Source of the DNA: Rubrivivax sp.
Lineage (GTDB): Bacteria > Pseudomonadota > Gammaproteobacteria > Burkholderiales > Burkholderiaceae
DNA length: 64,000 nt
Reading direction: 5' to 3'
Assembly: GCA_016790225.1 (NCBI GenBank)
Contig: JAEUOZ010000027.1
Location: 1-64,000 of the forward strand
In this document: positions 27,513 through 37,138 of the stretch, piece after piece
Layout: the number at the start of each line of letters is the position of its first letter
How positions within the stretch are numbered: the first letter of the stretch is position 1
The notes under the pieces: generated by a model
Databases searched by the model: none
What the model was told of the DNA's origin: nothing
The model's input: the letters and a program-made list of their open reading frames with translations, nothing else
Translations under genes and position numbers: made by a program

Positions 27513-28007
27513 ATGGCCGCCGAACAAACCGTCTACGACTTCGAAGCCCTGTCCATCGAGGGCAAGCCGGCGCACCTGTCCACGCAGCGCGGCAAGGTGC
27601 TGCTGATCGTCAACACCGCCAGCGAGTGCGGCTTCACGCCGCAGTTCGGCGGCCTGGAAAAGCTGTGGGAAGACTACCGCGAGCGCGGGCTCGTGGTGCT
27701 GGGCTTTCCGAGCAACCAGTTCGGCGGGCAGGACCCGGGCAGCAACGACGAGATCGGTGCCTTCTGCCAGCGCAACTACGGCGTGAGCTTCCCGATGATG
27801 AGCAAGGTCGAGGTCAACGGCGCCGGTGCGCACCCCTTGTGGAAGTGGCTGACCCGCGAAGCCCCGGGCCTGCTGGGCAGCAAGGCCGTCAAGTGGAACT
27901 TCACCAAGTTTCTCGTGGGCCGCGACGGCGCGGTGATCCGGCGTTATGCGCCGACCGATTCTCCCGAATCGCTGCGCAAGGACATCGAGGCCGCACTCGC
28001 CGCCTGA
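27513..28007 (+). CDS. Glutathione peroxidase family protein
   Basis: A 164-residue thioredoxin-fold peroxidase. The peroxidatic Cys is in NTASECGFTPQ (Cys in place of selenocysteine), with Gln in FPSNQFGGQDPG and Trp/Asn in VKWNFTKFLV completing the catalytic tetrad. It reduces hydroperoxides, in bacteria usually with thioredoxin. There is no signal peptide. The chosen ATG follows a GGAGA site. The aminotransferase gene starts 43 bases downstream. Confidence 0.93.
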   Translation: MAAEQTVYDFEALSIEGKPAHLSTQRGKVLLIVNTASECGFTPQFGGLEKLWEDYRERGLVVLGFPSNQFGGQDPGSNDEIGAFCQRNYGVSFPMMSKVEVNGAGAHPLWKWLTREAPGLLGSKAVKWNFTKFLVGRDGAVIRRYAPTDSPESLRKDIEAALAA

Positions 28008-28050
28008 AGCCGCGAGAGAAGATCCCACGTCATCCCCAACGAGAGAGCCG

Positions 28051-29253
28051 ATGAGCCTGTTCCAGCACCTGGATACCTACGCGGGCGATCCGATCCTGAG
28101 CCTGAACGAAGCCTTCCAGCGCGATCCGCGCCCGCACAAGATCAACCTGTCGATCGGCATCTATTTCGACGACCAGGGCCGCATCCCGGTGCTGGACTGC
28201 GTGCGCGAAGCCGAAGCGCAGATGCTCGCCGAGACCGGCCCCAAGAGCTACCTGCCCATCGAAGGATCGGCCTTGGCGCGCACGGCGATCCAGCAGCTGC
28301 TTTTCGGGCGCGACAGCACTGCGCTGCGCGGGGGCCGGGTGGCCACGATCCAGAGCGTGGGCTCCAGCGGCGGCCTGAAGGTCGGCGGCGATTTTCTGGC
28401 GCGCTGGTTCCCCGGGACCGAGGTCTGGGTGAGCGACCCCACTTGGGACAACCACCGCTCCATGTTCGAAGGCTGCGGTCTCGCGGTGAAGACCTATCCC
28501 TACTACGACCCGGCCACCGGCGGCCTGCGCTTCGAGGCCATGTGCGAGACCCTGCGCAGCCTGGCGCCGCGCTCGGTGGTGCTGCTGCACGCCTGCTGCC
28601 ACAACCCCACCGGCGTGGACCTGACGAACGCGCAGTGGGATGCGCTGATCCCGGTGCTGCGCGAACGCGAGCTGCTGCCCTTCCTGGATCTGGCCTACCA
28701 GGGCTATGGCGACGGCATCGAGGAAGACGCCCATGCCGTTCGCGCCCTGGCCGCCGCCGGGCTGCCCTTTCTGATCAGCAACTCCTTTTCCAAGAGCATG
28801 AGCGTCTACGGCGAGCGCGCCGGCGGCCTGAGCGTGGTGTGCGCCGATGCGGCGGAGGCCGAGCGGGTGCTGGGCCAGCTGAAGGCGACGGTGCGCCGCA
28901 TCTATTCCAACCCCGGGCTGCACGCGGCCGGCATCATCGCCCGCGTGCTGGGCCAGCCGGAACTGCGCGCTTCCTGGGAGCGCGATGTGGCCGCGATGCG
29001 CGAGCGCATCCTCGCCATGCGGCGCCAGGTTCACGCGGTCCTGGGTGCGCGCTGCCCCGGGCGCGACATCGGCTATCTGCTCAGCCAGCGCGGCATGTTC
29101 AGCTACACCGGGCTCGGCGAGGCGCAGGTCGATCGCCTGCGCGACGAATTTGCGGTCTACCTGATCCGCTCCGGCCGCATGTGCGTGGCGGGCCTGAACA
29201 GCCGCAACGTGGAGCCGGCCGCGCAGGCCATGGCAGCGGTGCTGGCGGGCTGA
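28051..29253 (+). CDS. tyrB: Aromatic amino acid aminotransferase
   Basis: A 400-residue class I PLP transaminase of the AspC/TyrB group. It has HACCHNPTGVD, the PLP Lys in SNSFSKSMSVYGERAGG, and the C-terminal Arg region LIRSGRMCVAGLN that binds the carboxylate. It transfers amino groups between aromatic amino acids, aspartate and 2-oxoglutarate. TyrB is preferred over AspC because of the FDxQGRIPVL and Cys-rich substrate loop pattern common in Burkholderiales TyrB, but the two are hard to separate by eye. Confidence 0.87.
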   Translation: MSLFQHLDTYAGDPILSLNEAFQRDPRPHKINLSIGIYFDDQGRIPVLDCVREAEAQMLAETGPKSYLPIEGSALARTAIQQLLFGRDSTALRGGRVATIQSVGSSGGLKVGGDFLARWFPGTEVWVSDPTWDNHRSMFEGCGLAVKTYPYYDPATGGLRFEAMCETLRSLAPRSVVLLHACCHNPTGVDLTNAQWDALIPVLRERELLPFLDLAYQGYGDGIEEDAHAVRALAAAGLPFLISNSFSKSMSVYGERAGGLSVVCADAAEAERVLGQLKATVRRIYSNPGLHAAGIIARVLGQPELRASWERDVAAMRERILAMRRQVHAVLGARCPGRDIGYLLSQRGMFSYTGLGEAQVDRLRDEFAVYLIRSGRMCVAGLNSRNVEPAAQAMAAVLAG

Positions 29254-29259
29254 GCGCCC

Positions 29260-30207
29260 TTAGACCGACGATTCCGCCGCTTTCACCGCAGCGTGCACCT
29301 GCTCGCGCAGCCAGCGCTGGGCCGGGTGCATGTCGTGCCGGCGGTGCCACAGCATGTCCACGTGCACGGGCTGCATCTCGAAGGGCAGGTCGCGGGTGAC
29401 CAGTTCCTCGCGGTAGCCGGTGGCCTCCACAAAGCCTTCGGGCAGCACGGTCAGCAGATCGGATTGCGTCACCACGCGCCCCGCCGTGAAGAACTGGTTG
29501 ACGGTGAGCACGATGCGGCGCCGCCGCCCGCGCAGCTCCAGCGCCTGATCCACATAGCCGTAGGGCCGGCCGGAGAAGCTCACCAGCAGATGGTGGGCGG
29601 CGCAGTAGGTATCGATGCTCAGCGGCGCTTCGGCCAAGGGGTGGCCGCGGCGCATCACGCACACATAGCGGCTCTGGTAAAGCCGCTCATGGCGCAGCGG
29701 TGAATCGCGGCCCAGCGCCGCCAGCGTGGTCATCACCTCCGGAAAGTAGCCGACCGCCAGATCGGCCTCGCCGGCCTCGAGCAGGCGGCGCGGATCGCGG
29801 GTGATCAGCGGCAGCATGCGCAGGCTCACGGCGAGCTGGTCGCTTTCGATCAGGCTCAGCAGGCCGGGGCTCAGCAGGGCCGCGGTGGCGTCGGCCATCG
29901 CCAGGCGAAAGTGCACGGCCTCGGTGCGGGCGTCGAAACGCTCCGGCGCCAGGGCCTCGCGCAGGTGCGACAAGGTCTCGCGCACCCGCGGCCACAGCTG
30001 TTCGGCACGCGGCGTGGGCCGCATGCCGTGGGCGCTGCGGGTGAAGAGCTCTTCGCCTACGGCCTCGCGCAGGCGCCGCATCGCGTGGCTCACGGCCGGC
30101 TGGGTCATGGCCAGGGTGTCTGCCGCGCGCGTGAGGCTGCCTTCGGCCATCACGGCGTCGAAGACGCGCAGCAGGTTCAGATCGAGCGAGCGGAAGTTCA
30201 GCGCCAT
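29260..30207 (-). CDS. LysR-type transcriptional regulator
   Basis: A 315-residue regulator of the NodD/LeuO-like subgroup. The N-terminal HTH (FRSLDLNLLRVFDAVMAEGSLTRAADTLAMTQPAVSHAMRRLR) lies within residues 5-48, followed by a periplasmic-binding-protein-like effector domain. It faces the small genes at 30371 and 30727, with 163 bases between starts, so they or the regulator itself are the likely targets. It converges with tyrB at a 6-base gap. Confidence 0.92.
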   Translation of the reverse strand: MALNFRSLDLNLLRVFDAVMAEGSLTRAADTLAMTQPAVSHAMRRLREAVGEELFTRSAHGMRPTPRAEQLWPRVRETLSHLREALAPERFDARTEAVHFRLAMADATAALLSPGLLSLIESDQLAVSLRMLPLITRDPRRLLEAGEADLAVGYFPEVMTTLAALGRDSPLRHERLYQSRYVCVMRRGHPLAEAPLSIDTYCAAHHLLVSFSGRPYGYVDQALELRGRRRRIVLTVNQFFTAGRVVTQSDLLTVLPEGFVEATGYREELVTRDLPFEMQPVHVDMLWHRRHDMHPAQRWLREQVHAAVKAAESSV

Positions 30208-30257
30208 GGGAGGACGGGTCAGACCCGCCTTGATATGCGATTCATTGATACCTTACG

Positions 30258-30270
30258 TGAAAACTATTCA
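30258..30270. promoter_or_regulatory. Candidate LysR-type binding site (TGAA-N5-TTCA)
   Basis: A 13-bp inverted repeat with the T-N11-A spacing of LysR sites, located 51 bases upstream of the divergent LysR gene in an unusually AT-rich intergenic stretch that also holds TTGATA hexamers (30230, 30245) and the palindrome GGGTTAACCC (30285-30294). Confidence 0.4.
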
Positions 30271-30370
30271 CTTGTACGACAATGGGGTTAACCCTAATCT
30301 CCGCTCCAGTCCCTCGCCGAGCCGGTTCCTTCGAGCCGGCCTGACGCACCGGACCGGAAAGGATCAGACG

Positions 30371-30598
30371 ATGAGTCTCTTCAGCCCGACCCTCGGCAGC
30401 CCGCCGCGCCGCCGCCAGGCCGCCAGCCTCTCCCAGACGCTGCAGTGGACCGCGCGGCGCCTGTGGGCCGAACTCGAATCCATCGGTCAGCGCCGCGCCG
30501 CCCCCGAGCTGCGCAAGCTGGCCGACCAGCTGAGCGATGACCGGCGCGAACTCGCGCAGCAGTTGCGCGAGACCGCCCGACGCTGGACGACGCCCTGA
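30371..30598 (+). CDS. Small hypothetical protein, helical, Arg-rich
   Basis: A 75-residue basic protein. The first 20 residues are polar and Pro/Arg-rich, and the rest is predicted amphipathic helix (TLQWTARRLWAELESIGQ, LADQLSDDRRELAQQLRETARRW). I recognise no family. An AAGGA site lies 7 bases before the ATG, which supports real translation. It stands divergent from a LysR regulator and 128 bases before another small gene. Confidence 0.6.
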   Translation: MSLFSPTLGSPPRRRQAASLSQTLQWTARRLWAELESIGQRRAAPELRKLADQLSDDRRELAQQLRETARRWTTP

Positions 30599-30668
30599 GC
30601 GCTGCCCGCGCCGGCACCGCGCCCGCCCCGAGGCACCGCCTTCCACGGGGCCATCGCCCCGCCCAAGC

Positions 30669-30716
30669 ACCCGGTACCCAACCCGGTACCCAACCCGGAA
30701 CCCAACCCGATACCCC
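30669..30716 (+). repeat. 12-bp tandem repeat, four copies
   Basis: Four consecutive 12-bp units with consensus ACCCGGTACCCA. The first two are identical, the third has one change (GGA for GGT) and the fourth is degenerate. The repeat lies in the leader of the second small gene and ends 10 bases before its ATG, next to the GGAG ribosome site. Each perfect unit contains the palindrome GGTACC. Confidence 0.85.
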
Positions 30717-30726
30717 GGAGATCCCC

Positions 30727-30987
30727 ATGACCACCATCAGCATCCACCGCCCCGCCACGGTGGCCGAACCGCGCGGCGCCCGCTGGGCCGCTGAGGCCGC
30801 CTGGCAATTCCTGTCCGGCGCAAGCCGCCTCGGCCAGGCCTGGCGCGCCGCGCGCGTGACTCAGGACCGTCTGTCCGAGGCCGCCGCCGTGCGCCGCCTG
30901 GCCGTCAGCTGGCAGGACGTCGATCCGCGCTTCGCCGCCGATCTGTTTGCCGCGGCCGACCGGCACGAGCGCCAGAACGGCAACTGA
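30727..30987 (+). CDS. Small hypothetical protein
   Basis: An 86-residue protein with central helix SGASRLGQAWRAARVTQDRL and a C-terminal FAADLFAAADRHERQNGN. There is no membrane segment, Cys pair or known motif. GGAG lies 6 bases before the ATG. It probably shares a transcript with the small gene 128 bases upstream, the two being separated by the 12-bp tandem repeat. Function unknown. Confidence 0.6.
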   Translation: MTTISIHRPATVAEPRGARWAAEAAWQFLSGASRLGQAWRAARVTQDRLSEAAAVRRLAVSWQDVDPRFAADLFAAADRHERQNGN

Positions 30988-31063
30988 ACCAGCCGCCGCG
31001 CCGCACGCCCATCCGCGCTGAAGACGCCCGGCCGGCTGCCGCGGGCCGGCCGGCGGCGCGGCA

Positions 31064-31828
31064 TCAGATGCAGCGCCCGCCGTCCACCTCCAGGCACACG
31101 CCGGTGATCATCGAGGCCTCGTCGCTGCACAGATAGCAGGCGGCGTTGCCCAGGTCGTCGGGCCGCGAAAAGCGGCCGATCGGGATGGTGGACAGAAACT
31201 TCGCGCGCATGGCCGGCGTGTCTTCGCCCATGAAGGATTTCAGCAGCGGCGTCTCGCCGGCCACCGGATTCAAGGCATTCACGCGGATGCCGTGGGGCGC
31301 CAGCTCCACCGCGTTGGCCCGCGTGGCCGTGATCACCCAGCCCTTGCTGGCGTTGTACCAGCCCAGGCGCGGCCGAGGGCTCACGCCCGCGGTGCTCGCC
31401 ATGTTCAGCACCACGCCGCGGATGCCCTGGGCATCGGGCTCGCGCGCCTTGAAGCGCGGCACGACCTCGCACATGGCCAGGTAGATCGCCTTCATGTTGA
31501 CCGCCACGATGCGGTCGAAGTCGGCTTCGCTGACCGCCTCCAGCGCGCTGGGCAGGTGCGTGACGCCGGCGTTGTTGACCAGGATGTGCAGCGCGCCGAA
31601 GTGATCCTGCGCCGCCTCCATCATCACGTGCACATCGGCCGCCCGGGAGACGTCCACGCGCAGCGCGCGCGACGCGGGCCCGAGCTCGGCCACCAGATCC
31701 AGCGCGCCCTGCAGGTTCAGATCAGCCACCAGCACCTGCGCGCCTTCGGCCACGAACTTGCGCGCGATGCCCGCGCCGAACCCGGATCCGCCACCGGTCA
31801 CGATGGCCACCTTGCCTGTCAATCGCAT
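31064..31828 (-). CDS. SDR family oxidoreductase
   Basis: A 254-residue classical short-chain dehydrogenase with TGGGSGFG (Phe replacing the usual Ile), NNAG, and the catalytic Ser/YNASK set. The C-terminal GVCLEVDGGRCI is typical. It follows the aldehyde dehydrogenase gene by 59 bases on the same strand. An alcohol-to-aldehyde-to-acid route using both enzymes is possible, but no substrate can be named. The ATG at 31828 opens directly before the Rossmann strand MRLTGKVAIVTGG. Confidence 0.88.
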   Translation of the reverse strand: MRLTGKVAIVTGGGSGFGAGIARKFVAEGAQVLVADLNLQGALDLVAELGPASRALRVDVSRAADVHVMMEAAQDHFGALHILVNNAGVTHLPSALEAVSEADFDRIVAVNMKAIYLAMCEVVPRFKAREPDAQGIRGVVLNMASTAGVSPRPRLGWYNASKGWVITATRANAVELAPHGIRVNALNPVAGETPLLKSFMGEDTPAMRAKFLSTIPIGRFSRPDDLGNAACYLCSDEASMITGVCLEVDGGRCI

Positions 31829-31887
31829 CGCTGTCTCCTGGTCTGTCGTCGGATGGGGCCGCCAGCCGCGCGCGGCGCGCCTCTGCC

Positions 31888-33342
31888 TCAATCGTGGCGG
31901 ATCGCCACGGTCTTCAGGCTGGAGAAGCCGTAGAGCGCCTCGAAGCCCTTCTCGCGGCCATGGCCGGAGTGCTTGACGCCGCCAAAGGGCAGCTCGATGC
32001 CGCCGCCGGCGCCGTAGTTGTTGATGAAGACCTGCCCGCACTGCAGACCGCGCGCCAGGCGCAGCGCACGGCTGCCGTCGCGTGTCCACACGCCGGCCAC
32101 CAGCCCATAGGGTGTGCCGTTGGCGATGCGCAGCGCCTCGGCCTCGTCGTCGAAGGGCAGCAGCAGCTGGACCGGCCCGAAGATCTCTTCCTGCGCGAGC
32201 CGGTGCCCTGGCCCGGCGCCCATCAGCAGCGTGGGCGGCACGTAGAAGCCGCCGGCCGGCAGCGCGGCGGGCCAGGGCGCCTGCGCGGCGATGGCCAGCC
32301 CGCTGTCGGCGGCCAGCGCCAGATAGCCCTGGATGATCTCGCGCTGGCGCGCGGAGATCACCGGCCCGACATCGCCATCGTCCAGCGCCGGCGCGAGACG
32401 CAGCGCCTGGTAGCGCGCGGCCATGCGCTCGCGCACGGCGTTGAAGACCGTCCGTTGAACCAGGATGCGGCTGGCCGCGGAGCAGGTCTGCCCGGCGTTC
32501 TGGATGCCGGCGTTCACGAGAAAGGGCAGGGCCGCATCCAGATCGGCGTCGTCGAAGACGATCTGCGGGCTCTTGCCGCCGAGCTCCAGCGTCACGGGCA
32601 CGGCGTGGCGCGCCGCCGCAGCCTGGATCAGCGCACCCACGGCCACCGAGCCGGTGAAGGAGATGTGCCGCACGCCGGCATGGGCCGACAGCGCCGCGCC
32701 GGCTTCCTCGCCCAGACCGGGCACGACGTTCAAGGCCCCGGCCGGCAGGCCCGCAGACTCGGCGATGCGCGCGAAGGCCAGGGCCGTGAGGCAGGCTTCC
32801 TCGGCCGGCTTCAGCACGCAGGCGTTGCCCATGGCGAGCGCGGCGCCCACGCTGCGCCCGATGATCTGCATCGGGTAGTTCCAGGGCACGATGTGCGCGG
32901 TCACGCCGTGCGGCTCGCGCCAGGACAGCGCGGTGTAGCCGTTGGCGAAGGGGATGGTCTGGCCCATCACCTTGTCGGCCGCGCCGCCGTAGAACTCCAG
33001 GTAGCGCGCCAGCGCCACGGCATCGGCGCGGCCCTGCTTCAGCGGCTTGCCCACATCCAGCGCTTCCAGCCGCGCCAGCTCGTCGGCCTGCGCCAGCACG
33101 GCCGCGCCCAGGGCCATCAGGATGCGGCCGCGCTCCGTGGCGCTCAGCCGTCCCCAGGGCCCCTGCAGCGCTGCCTGGGCCGCCTGCACAGCCGCATCCA
33201 CGTCAGCCGGGCCGCCGCGGGCGATCCGCGCCAGCGGGGCGCCGTTCGATGGGTTGACCAGCGGCAGCGTGCGCCCGTCGGCCGCCGCCTGCCAGCGGCC
33301 GCCGATGAAGAGCAACGAGGTGTCGAAGGGCAGCGTTTCCAT
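31888..33342 (-). CDS. NAD(P)-dependent aldehyde dehydrogenase
   Basis: A 484-residue aldehyde dehydrogenase of the betaine-aldehyde/phenylacetaldehyde type. The general base Glu is in VTLELGGKSP and the nucleophile Cys in NAGQTCSAASR. HIVPWNYPMQI, EEIFGPV and PFGGVKHSGHGREKG are conserved landmarks. Unlike the enzyme at the left edge of the window it keeps the Glu, so it yields a free acid, not a CoA ester. Probably co-transcribed with the downstream SDR. Confidence 0.9.
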   Translation of the reverse strand: METLPFDTSLLFIGGRWQAAADGRTLPLVNPSNGAPLARIARGGPADVDAAVQAAQAALQGPWGRLSATERGRILMALGAAVLAQADELARLEALDVGKPLKQGRADAVALARYLEFYGGAADKVMGQTIPFANGYTALSWREPHGVTAHIVPWNYPMQIIGRSVGAALAMGNACVLKPAEEACLTALAFARIAESAGLPAGALNVVPGLGEEAGAALSAHAGVRHISFTGSVAVGALIQAAAARHAVPVTLELGGKSPQIVFDDADLDAALPFLVNAGIQNAGQTCSAASRILVQRTVFNAVRERMAARYQALRLAPALDDGDVGPVISARQREIIQGYLALAADSGLAIAAQAPWPAALPAGGFYVPPTLLMGAGPGHRLAQEEIFGPVQLLLPFDDEAEALRIANGTPYGLVAGVWTRDGSRALRLARGLQCGQVFINNYGAGGGIELPFGGVKHSGHGREKGFEALYGFSSLKTVAIRHD

Positions 33343-33370
33343 GGGCAGGCTCCTCGCAGACCAGGGAGAG

Positions 33371-34012
33371 CTAACGGGCCAGATGAGACGCCAGCACCGG
33401 GAACAGCTTGATCAGGCCGTCGGCCAGCAGCTCCACCGCCATCGCCGCGAGGATCAGGCCCATGAGGCGTGTCATCACGTTGATGCCCGTCTGGCCCAGC
33501 ACCTTGGCGATGCGACCGGCCGCGGTGAAGGCAACGAACGTGGCCAGGCCGATGACCACGCCGTAGCCCACCAGCACCGCCTGCTCGGCCAGCGTGCGGG
33601 TCTTCTCGGCATAGATCACCATCGTGGAGATGGTGGCCGGGCCGGTGAGCAGCGGCACCGTCAGCGGCACCACGGCGATGGAGGCGCCGCTCTCGGCCTT
33701 GGCCTGCCCTTCATCGGCATCGTTGCGCCGGCTCTCGGCGGGCTGCGCATTGAGCATGTTGATCGCCGAGACCAGCAGCAGCATCCCGCCGCCCACCTGG
33801 AAGCTGGCGATGGAGATGCCGAAGAACTCGATGATGGCCACGCCGAAGAGGCCGCTGACGGCAATCACCGAAAAGGCCGTGACGGCGCTGATGCGGATCG
33901 TGCGCTGGCGCTCCTGGCGCGTCAGATGCTGCGTGAAATGGATGAAGAAGGGCAGCACGCCGATCGGGTTGACGATGGCGAGCAGCGCGATCAGCGGCTT
34001 GAGCAGGTCCAT
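33371..34012 (-). CDS. MarC family integral membrane protein
   Basis: A 213-residue inner-membrane protein with six hydrophobic segments and the family landmarks NPIGVLPFFIHFTQHLT and PLLTGPATISTMVIYAEK. Despite the name the family is not a proven antibiotic exporter and its substrate is unknown. The ATG at 34012 gives the usual MDLLKPLIALLAIVNP start. It is divergent from the peptide ABC permease genes (84-base gap). Confidence 0.9.
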   Translation of the reverse strand: MDLLKPLIALLAIVNPIGVLPFFIHFTQHLTRQERQRTIRISAVTAFSVIAVSGLFGVAIIEFFGISIASFQVGGGMLLLVSAINMLNAQPAESRRNDADEGQAKAESGASIAVVPLTVPLLTGPATISTMVIYAEKTRTLAEQAVLVGYGVVIGLATFVAFTAAGRIAKVLGQTGINVMTRLMGLILAAMAVELLADGLIKLFPVLASHLAR

Positions 34013-34096
34013 GGGCGCGTGGCCATTGCGCCGCGAGCCCGGCCGCGGGTGCGCGACCAACGCCCGTGCGGGAGGCTTGGGGCATCATAGTGGCCG

Positions 34097-35056
34097 ATGC
34101 TCGTCTTTCTGTTCAAGCGCCTGGCCACGCTGCTGGCCACGCTGGCCGTGGCTTCGGTGGTCGTCTTTGCGGTGCTGGAGATGCTGCCGGGCAATGCCGC
34201 CGAGGTCATCCTGGGCGACAGCGCCACGCCGGAATCGCTGGCCGCGCTGCAGACCCGGCTGGGGCTGGATCGCCCGCCGCTGGAGCGCTATACGGCCTGG
34301 GTCGGCGGCCTGCTGCAGGGGCGCACGGCCGACAGCATCAGCTACGGCAGCCCGACGGCCGAGCTGATCGCCGAGCGCCTGGAGGTGACGCTGCCGCTGG
34401 CGGTGCTGGCCATGGCGCTGACGGTGGTGCTGGCGCTGGGCCTGGGCCTGTATGCCGCCGCGCGCCACAACACGCTGGCCGATGTGGGCGTGATGGCCGG
34501 CAGCCAGCTGGGCATCGCGATCCCCAACTTCTGGTTTGCCATCCTGCTGATCCTGCTCTTTGCGGTGCAGCTGCAGTGGGTCAGCGCGGGTGGCTTTCCG
34601 GGCTGGCGTGAAGACGATGGCGGCGGCCTGTGGCCGGCGCTGCAATCGCTGATCCTGCCGGCGGTCTCGCTGGCGCTGGTGCAGGCGGCGATCCTGGCGC
34701 GCATGACGCGCTCGGCCGTGCTGGAGGTCATGCGAGAGGACTTCGTGCGCACCGCGCGCGCCAAGGGGCTGACGCGGCGCCAGGCGCTGCTGCGCCATGT
34801 GCTGCGCAACGCGATGATCCCGGTGCTCACGGTGATGGGCCTGCAGTTCGCCAACCTCATCACCGGCACCATCGTGGTGGAAAACGTCTTCGTGCTGCCT
34901 GGCATCGGGCGGCTGGTCTTCCAGGCCATCAGCAACCGCGACCTCATCGTCGTGCGCGATGTGGTGATGCTGCTGGCCGCCGTGGTCGTGCTCGTCAATT
35001 TCGTGGTCGACGTGCTGTATGCGGTGGTCGATCCGCGGCTGCGCGCCAGCCACTGA
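34097..35056 (+). CDS. Dipeptide/oligopeptide ABC transporter permease, DppB-like
   Basis: A 319-residue inner-membrane permease with six helices. The N-terminal helix FKRLATLLATLAVASVVVFAVLEMLPG and the LGDSATPESL...LGLDRP segment are typical of DppB/OppB. The EAA loop (DFVRTARAKGLTRRQALLRHVLRNA) contacts the ATPase. It pairs with the next gene. The ATPases and binding protein that would complete the transporter are found 12 kb away at 47751-51169. Confidence 0.9.
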   Translation: MLVFLFKRLATLLATLAVASVVVFAVLEMLPGNAAEVILGDSATPESLAALQTRLGLDRPPLERYTAWVGGLLQGRTADSISYGSPTAELIAERLEVTLPLAVLAMALTVVLALGLGLYAAARHNTLADVGVMAGSQLGIAIPNFWFAILLILLFAVQLQWVSAGGFPGWREDDGGGLWPALQSLILPAVSLALVQAAILARMTRSAVLEVMREDFVRTARAKGLTRRQALLRHVLRNAMIPVLTVMGLQFANLITGTIVVENVFVLPGIGRLVFQAISNRDLIVVRDVVMLLAAVVVLVNFVVDVLYAVVDPRLRASH

Positions 35057-35065
35057 GATCGGACC

Positions 35066-35908
<843 letters not shown>

Positions 35909-35962
35909 CGCGCTGAAGGGCCGGGGCGGCCCGCTGGCCCGCAGCTTGCACCCCGAAGCGGC

Positions 35963-37138
35963 ATGACCCCGGCTGCCCCGCCTGCCCTTGCCCCGGCTCA
36001 CCCGGCTGTCCCCCTGCCGCTGCTGCTGGACAGCACCGGCGAGGGCATCTTCGGCATCGACATGGACGGGCGATGCACCTTTGTCAATCGTGCAGCCGGG
36101 CAGACCCTGGGCTGGCGCACCGAAGAGGTGCTCGGGCGCAACATGCACGAGCTGATCCACCACTCGCGCCCCGATGGCAGCCACTACCCGGAGTGCGACT
36201 GCCCCATCTTCAACGCCTTTCGCCGTGGCCTGCCCTGCCGCATCGACGACGAGGTGCTGTGGCGTGCCGACGGCACGCACTTCCCCGCCGAATACTCCAG
36301 CTACCCGGTGCTTGAAGACGGGCAGGTGCGCGGCGCCGTCGTCACCTTCGTCGACATCAGCCAACGCAAGCGCGCCGAAGAGCTGCTGAAGAAGAGCCGC
36401 GACGAACTGGAGCGGCGCGTGGCCGAGCGCACCCACGAGCTGCGCGAGCTGGCCAACCACATGGAGGCGATGCGCGAGACCGAGCGCAAGCGCATCGCGC
36501 GCGAAATCCACGATGAGCTGGGCTCGCTGCCGGTGGCGCTGAAGATGGACCTGAACTGGATGGAAAAGCGTGTCGGCGAAGCCGACCAGCGCGCGGCCCT
36601 GGTGGCCAAGTGCCAGCGCATGGGCGGGCTGGTCGACACCGCGGTCGACGCGGTTGGCCGCATCATCACCGACCTGCGGCCCAGCATCCTGGATCACCAG
36701 GGCCTGTGGGCCGCGCTGGAGTGGCAGGCGCAGGAGTTCGCGCATGCCTGCAGCGACGAGTGCAAGGTCGACTTCAAGATGTTCGTCGCCGCCGATGTGC
36801 CACCGCCGGCCGGCGGCGTGGCGACCTCGGTATTCCGCATCTTCCAGGAGGTGCTGAGCAACGTGGCGCGGCATGCCCAGGCGCGGCAGGTGGCGATCCG
36901 CATCGATGTCGACGCGCCGCCCGCTCCCGTGCTGTACCTGCAGGTGCGCGACGATGGCGTGGGCACCACGCCCGAGGCGCTGGCCGACCCGCAGGCCTAC
37001 GGCGTGATGGGCCTGCGCGAGCGGGCCGCGCACTTCGGCGGCCGCGTCGGCATCGACAGCGCGCCGGGCCGCGGCACCACGGTGCGGCTGATGATGCCGC
37101 TGCCGCTGGATGACGTGGCGCGGAGTGACGCCCCGTGA
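35963..37138 (+). CDS. PAS-domain sensor histidine kinase (NarX/DegS type)
   Basis: A 391-residue soluble kinase. A PAS domain spans residues 18-135, with a Cys-containing YPECDCPIF segment that could bind a ligand or metal. A coiled linker (140-175) follows, then a HisKA_3 dimerisation domain with phospho-acceptor His183 in AREIHDELGSLP. The C-terminal HATPase has RDDGVG and GVMGLRERA. There are no transmembrane helices, so it senses a cytoplasmic signal. It overlaps the response regulator gene by 4 bases and starts 54 bases after the DppC-like gene. Confidence 0.92.
   Translation: MTPAAPPALAPAHPAVPLPLLLDSTGEGIFGIDMDGRCTFVNRAAGQTLGWRTEEVLGRNMHELIHHSRPDGSHYPECDCPIFNAFRRGLPCRIDDEVLWRADGTHFPAEYSSYPVLEDGQVRGAVVTFVDISQRKRAEELLKKSRDELERRVAERTHELRELANHMEAMRETERKRIAREIHDELGSLPVALKMDLNWMEKRVGEADQRAALVAKCQRMGGLVDTAVDAVGRIITDLRPSILDHQGLWAALEWQAQEFAHACSDECKVDFKMFVAADVPPPAGGVATSVFRIFQEVLSNVARHAQARQVAIRIDVDAPPAPVLYLQVRDDGVGTTPEALADPQAYGVMGLRERAAHFGGRVGIDSAPGRGTTVRLMMPLPLDDVARSDAP

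Noticed and set aside
30669..30716. Short 12-bp repeats considered as a CRISPR or iteron array
   Set aside because: Units are contiguous with no spacers and only four copies, with no cas, rep or partition gene near.
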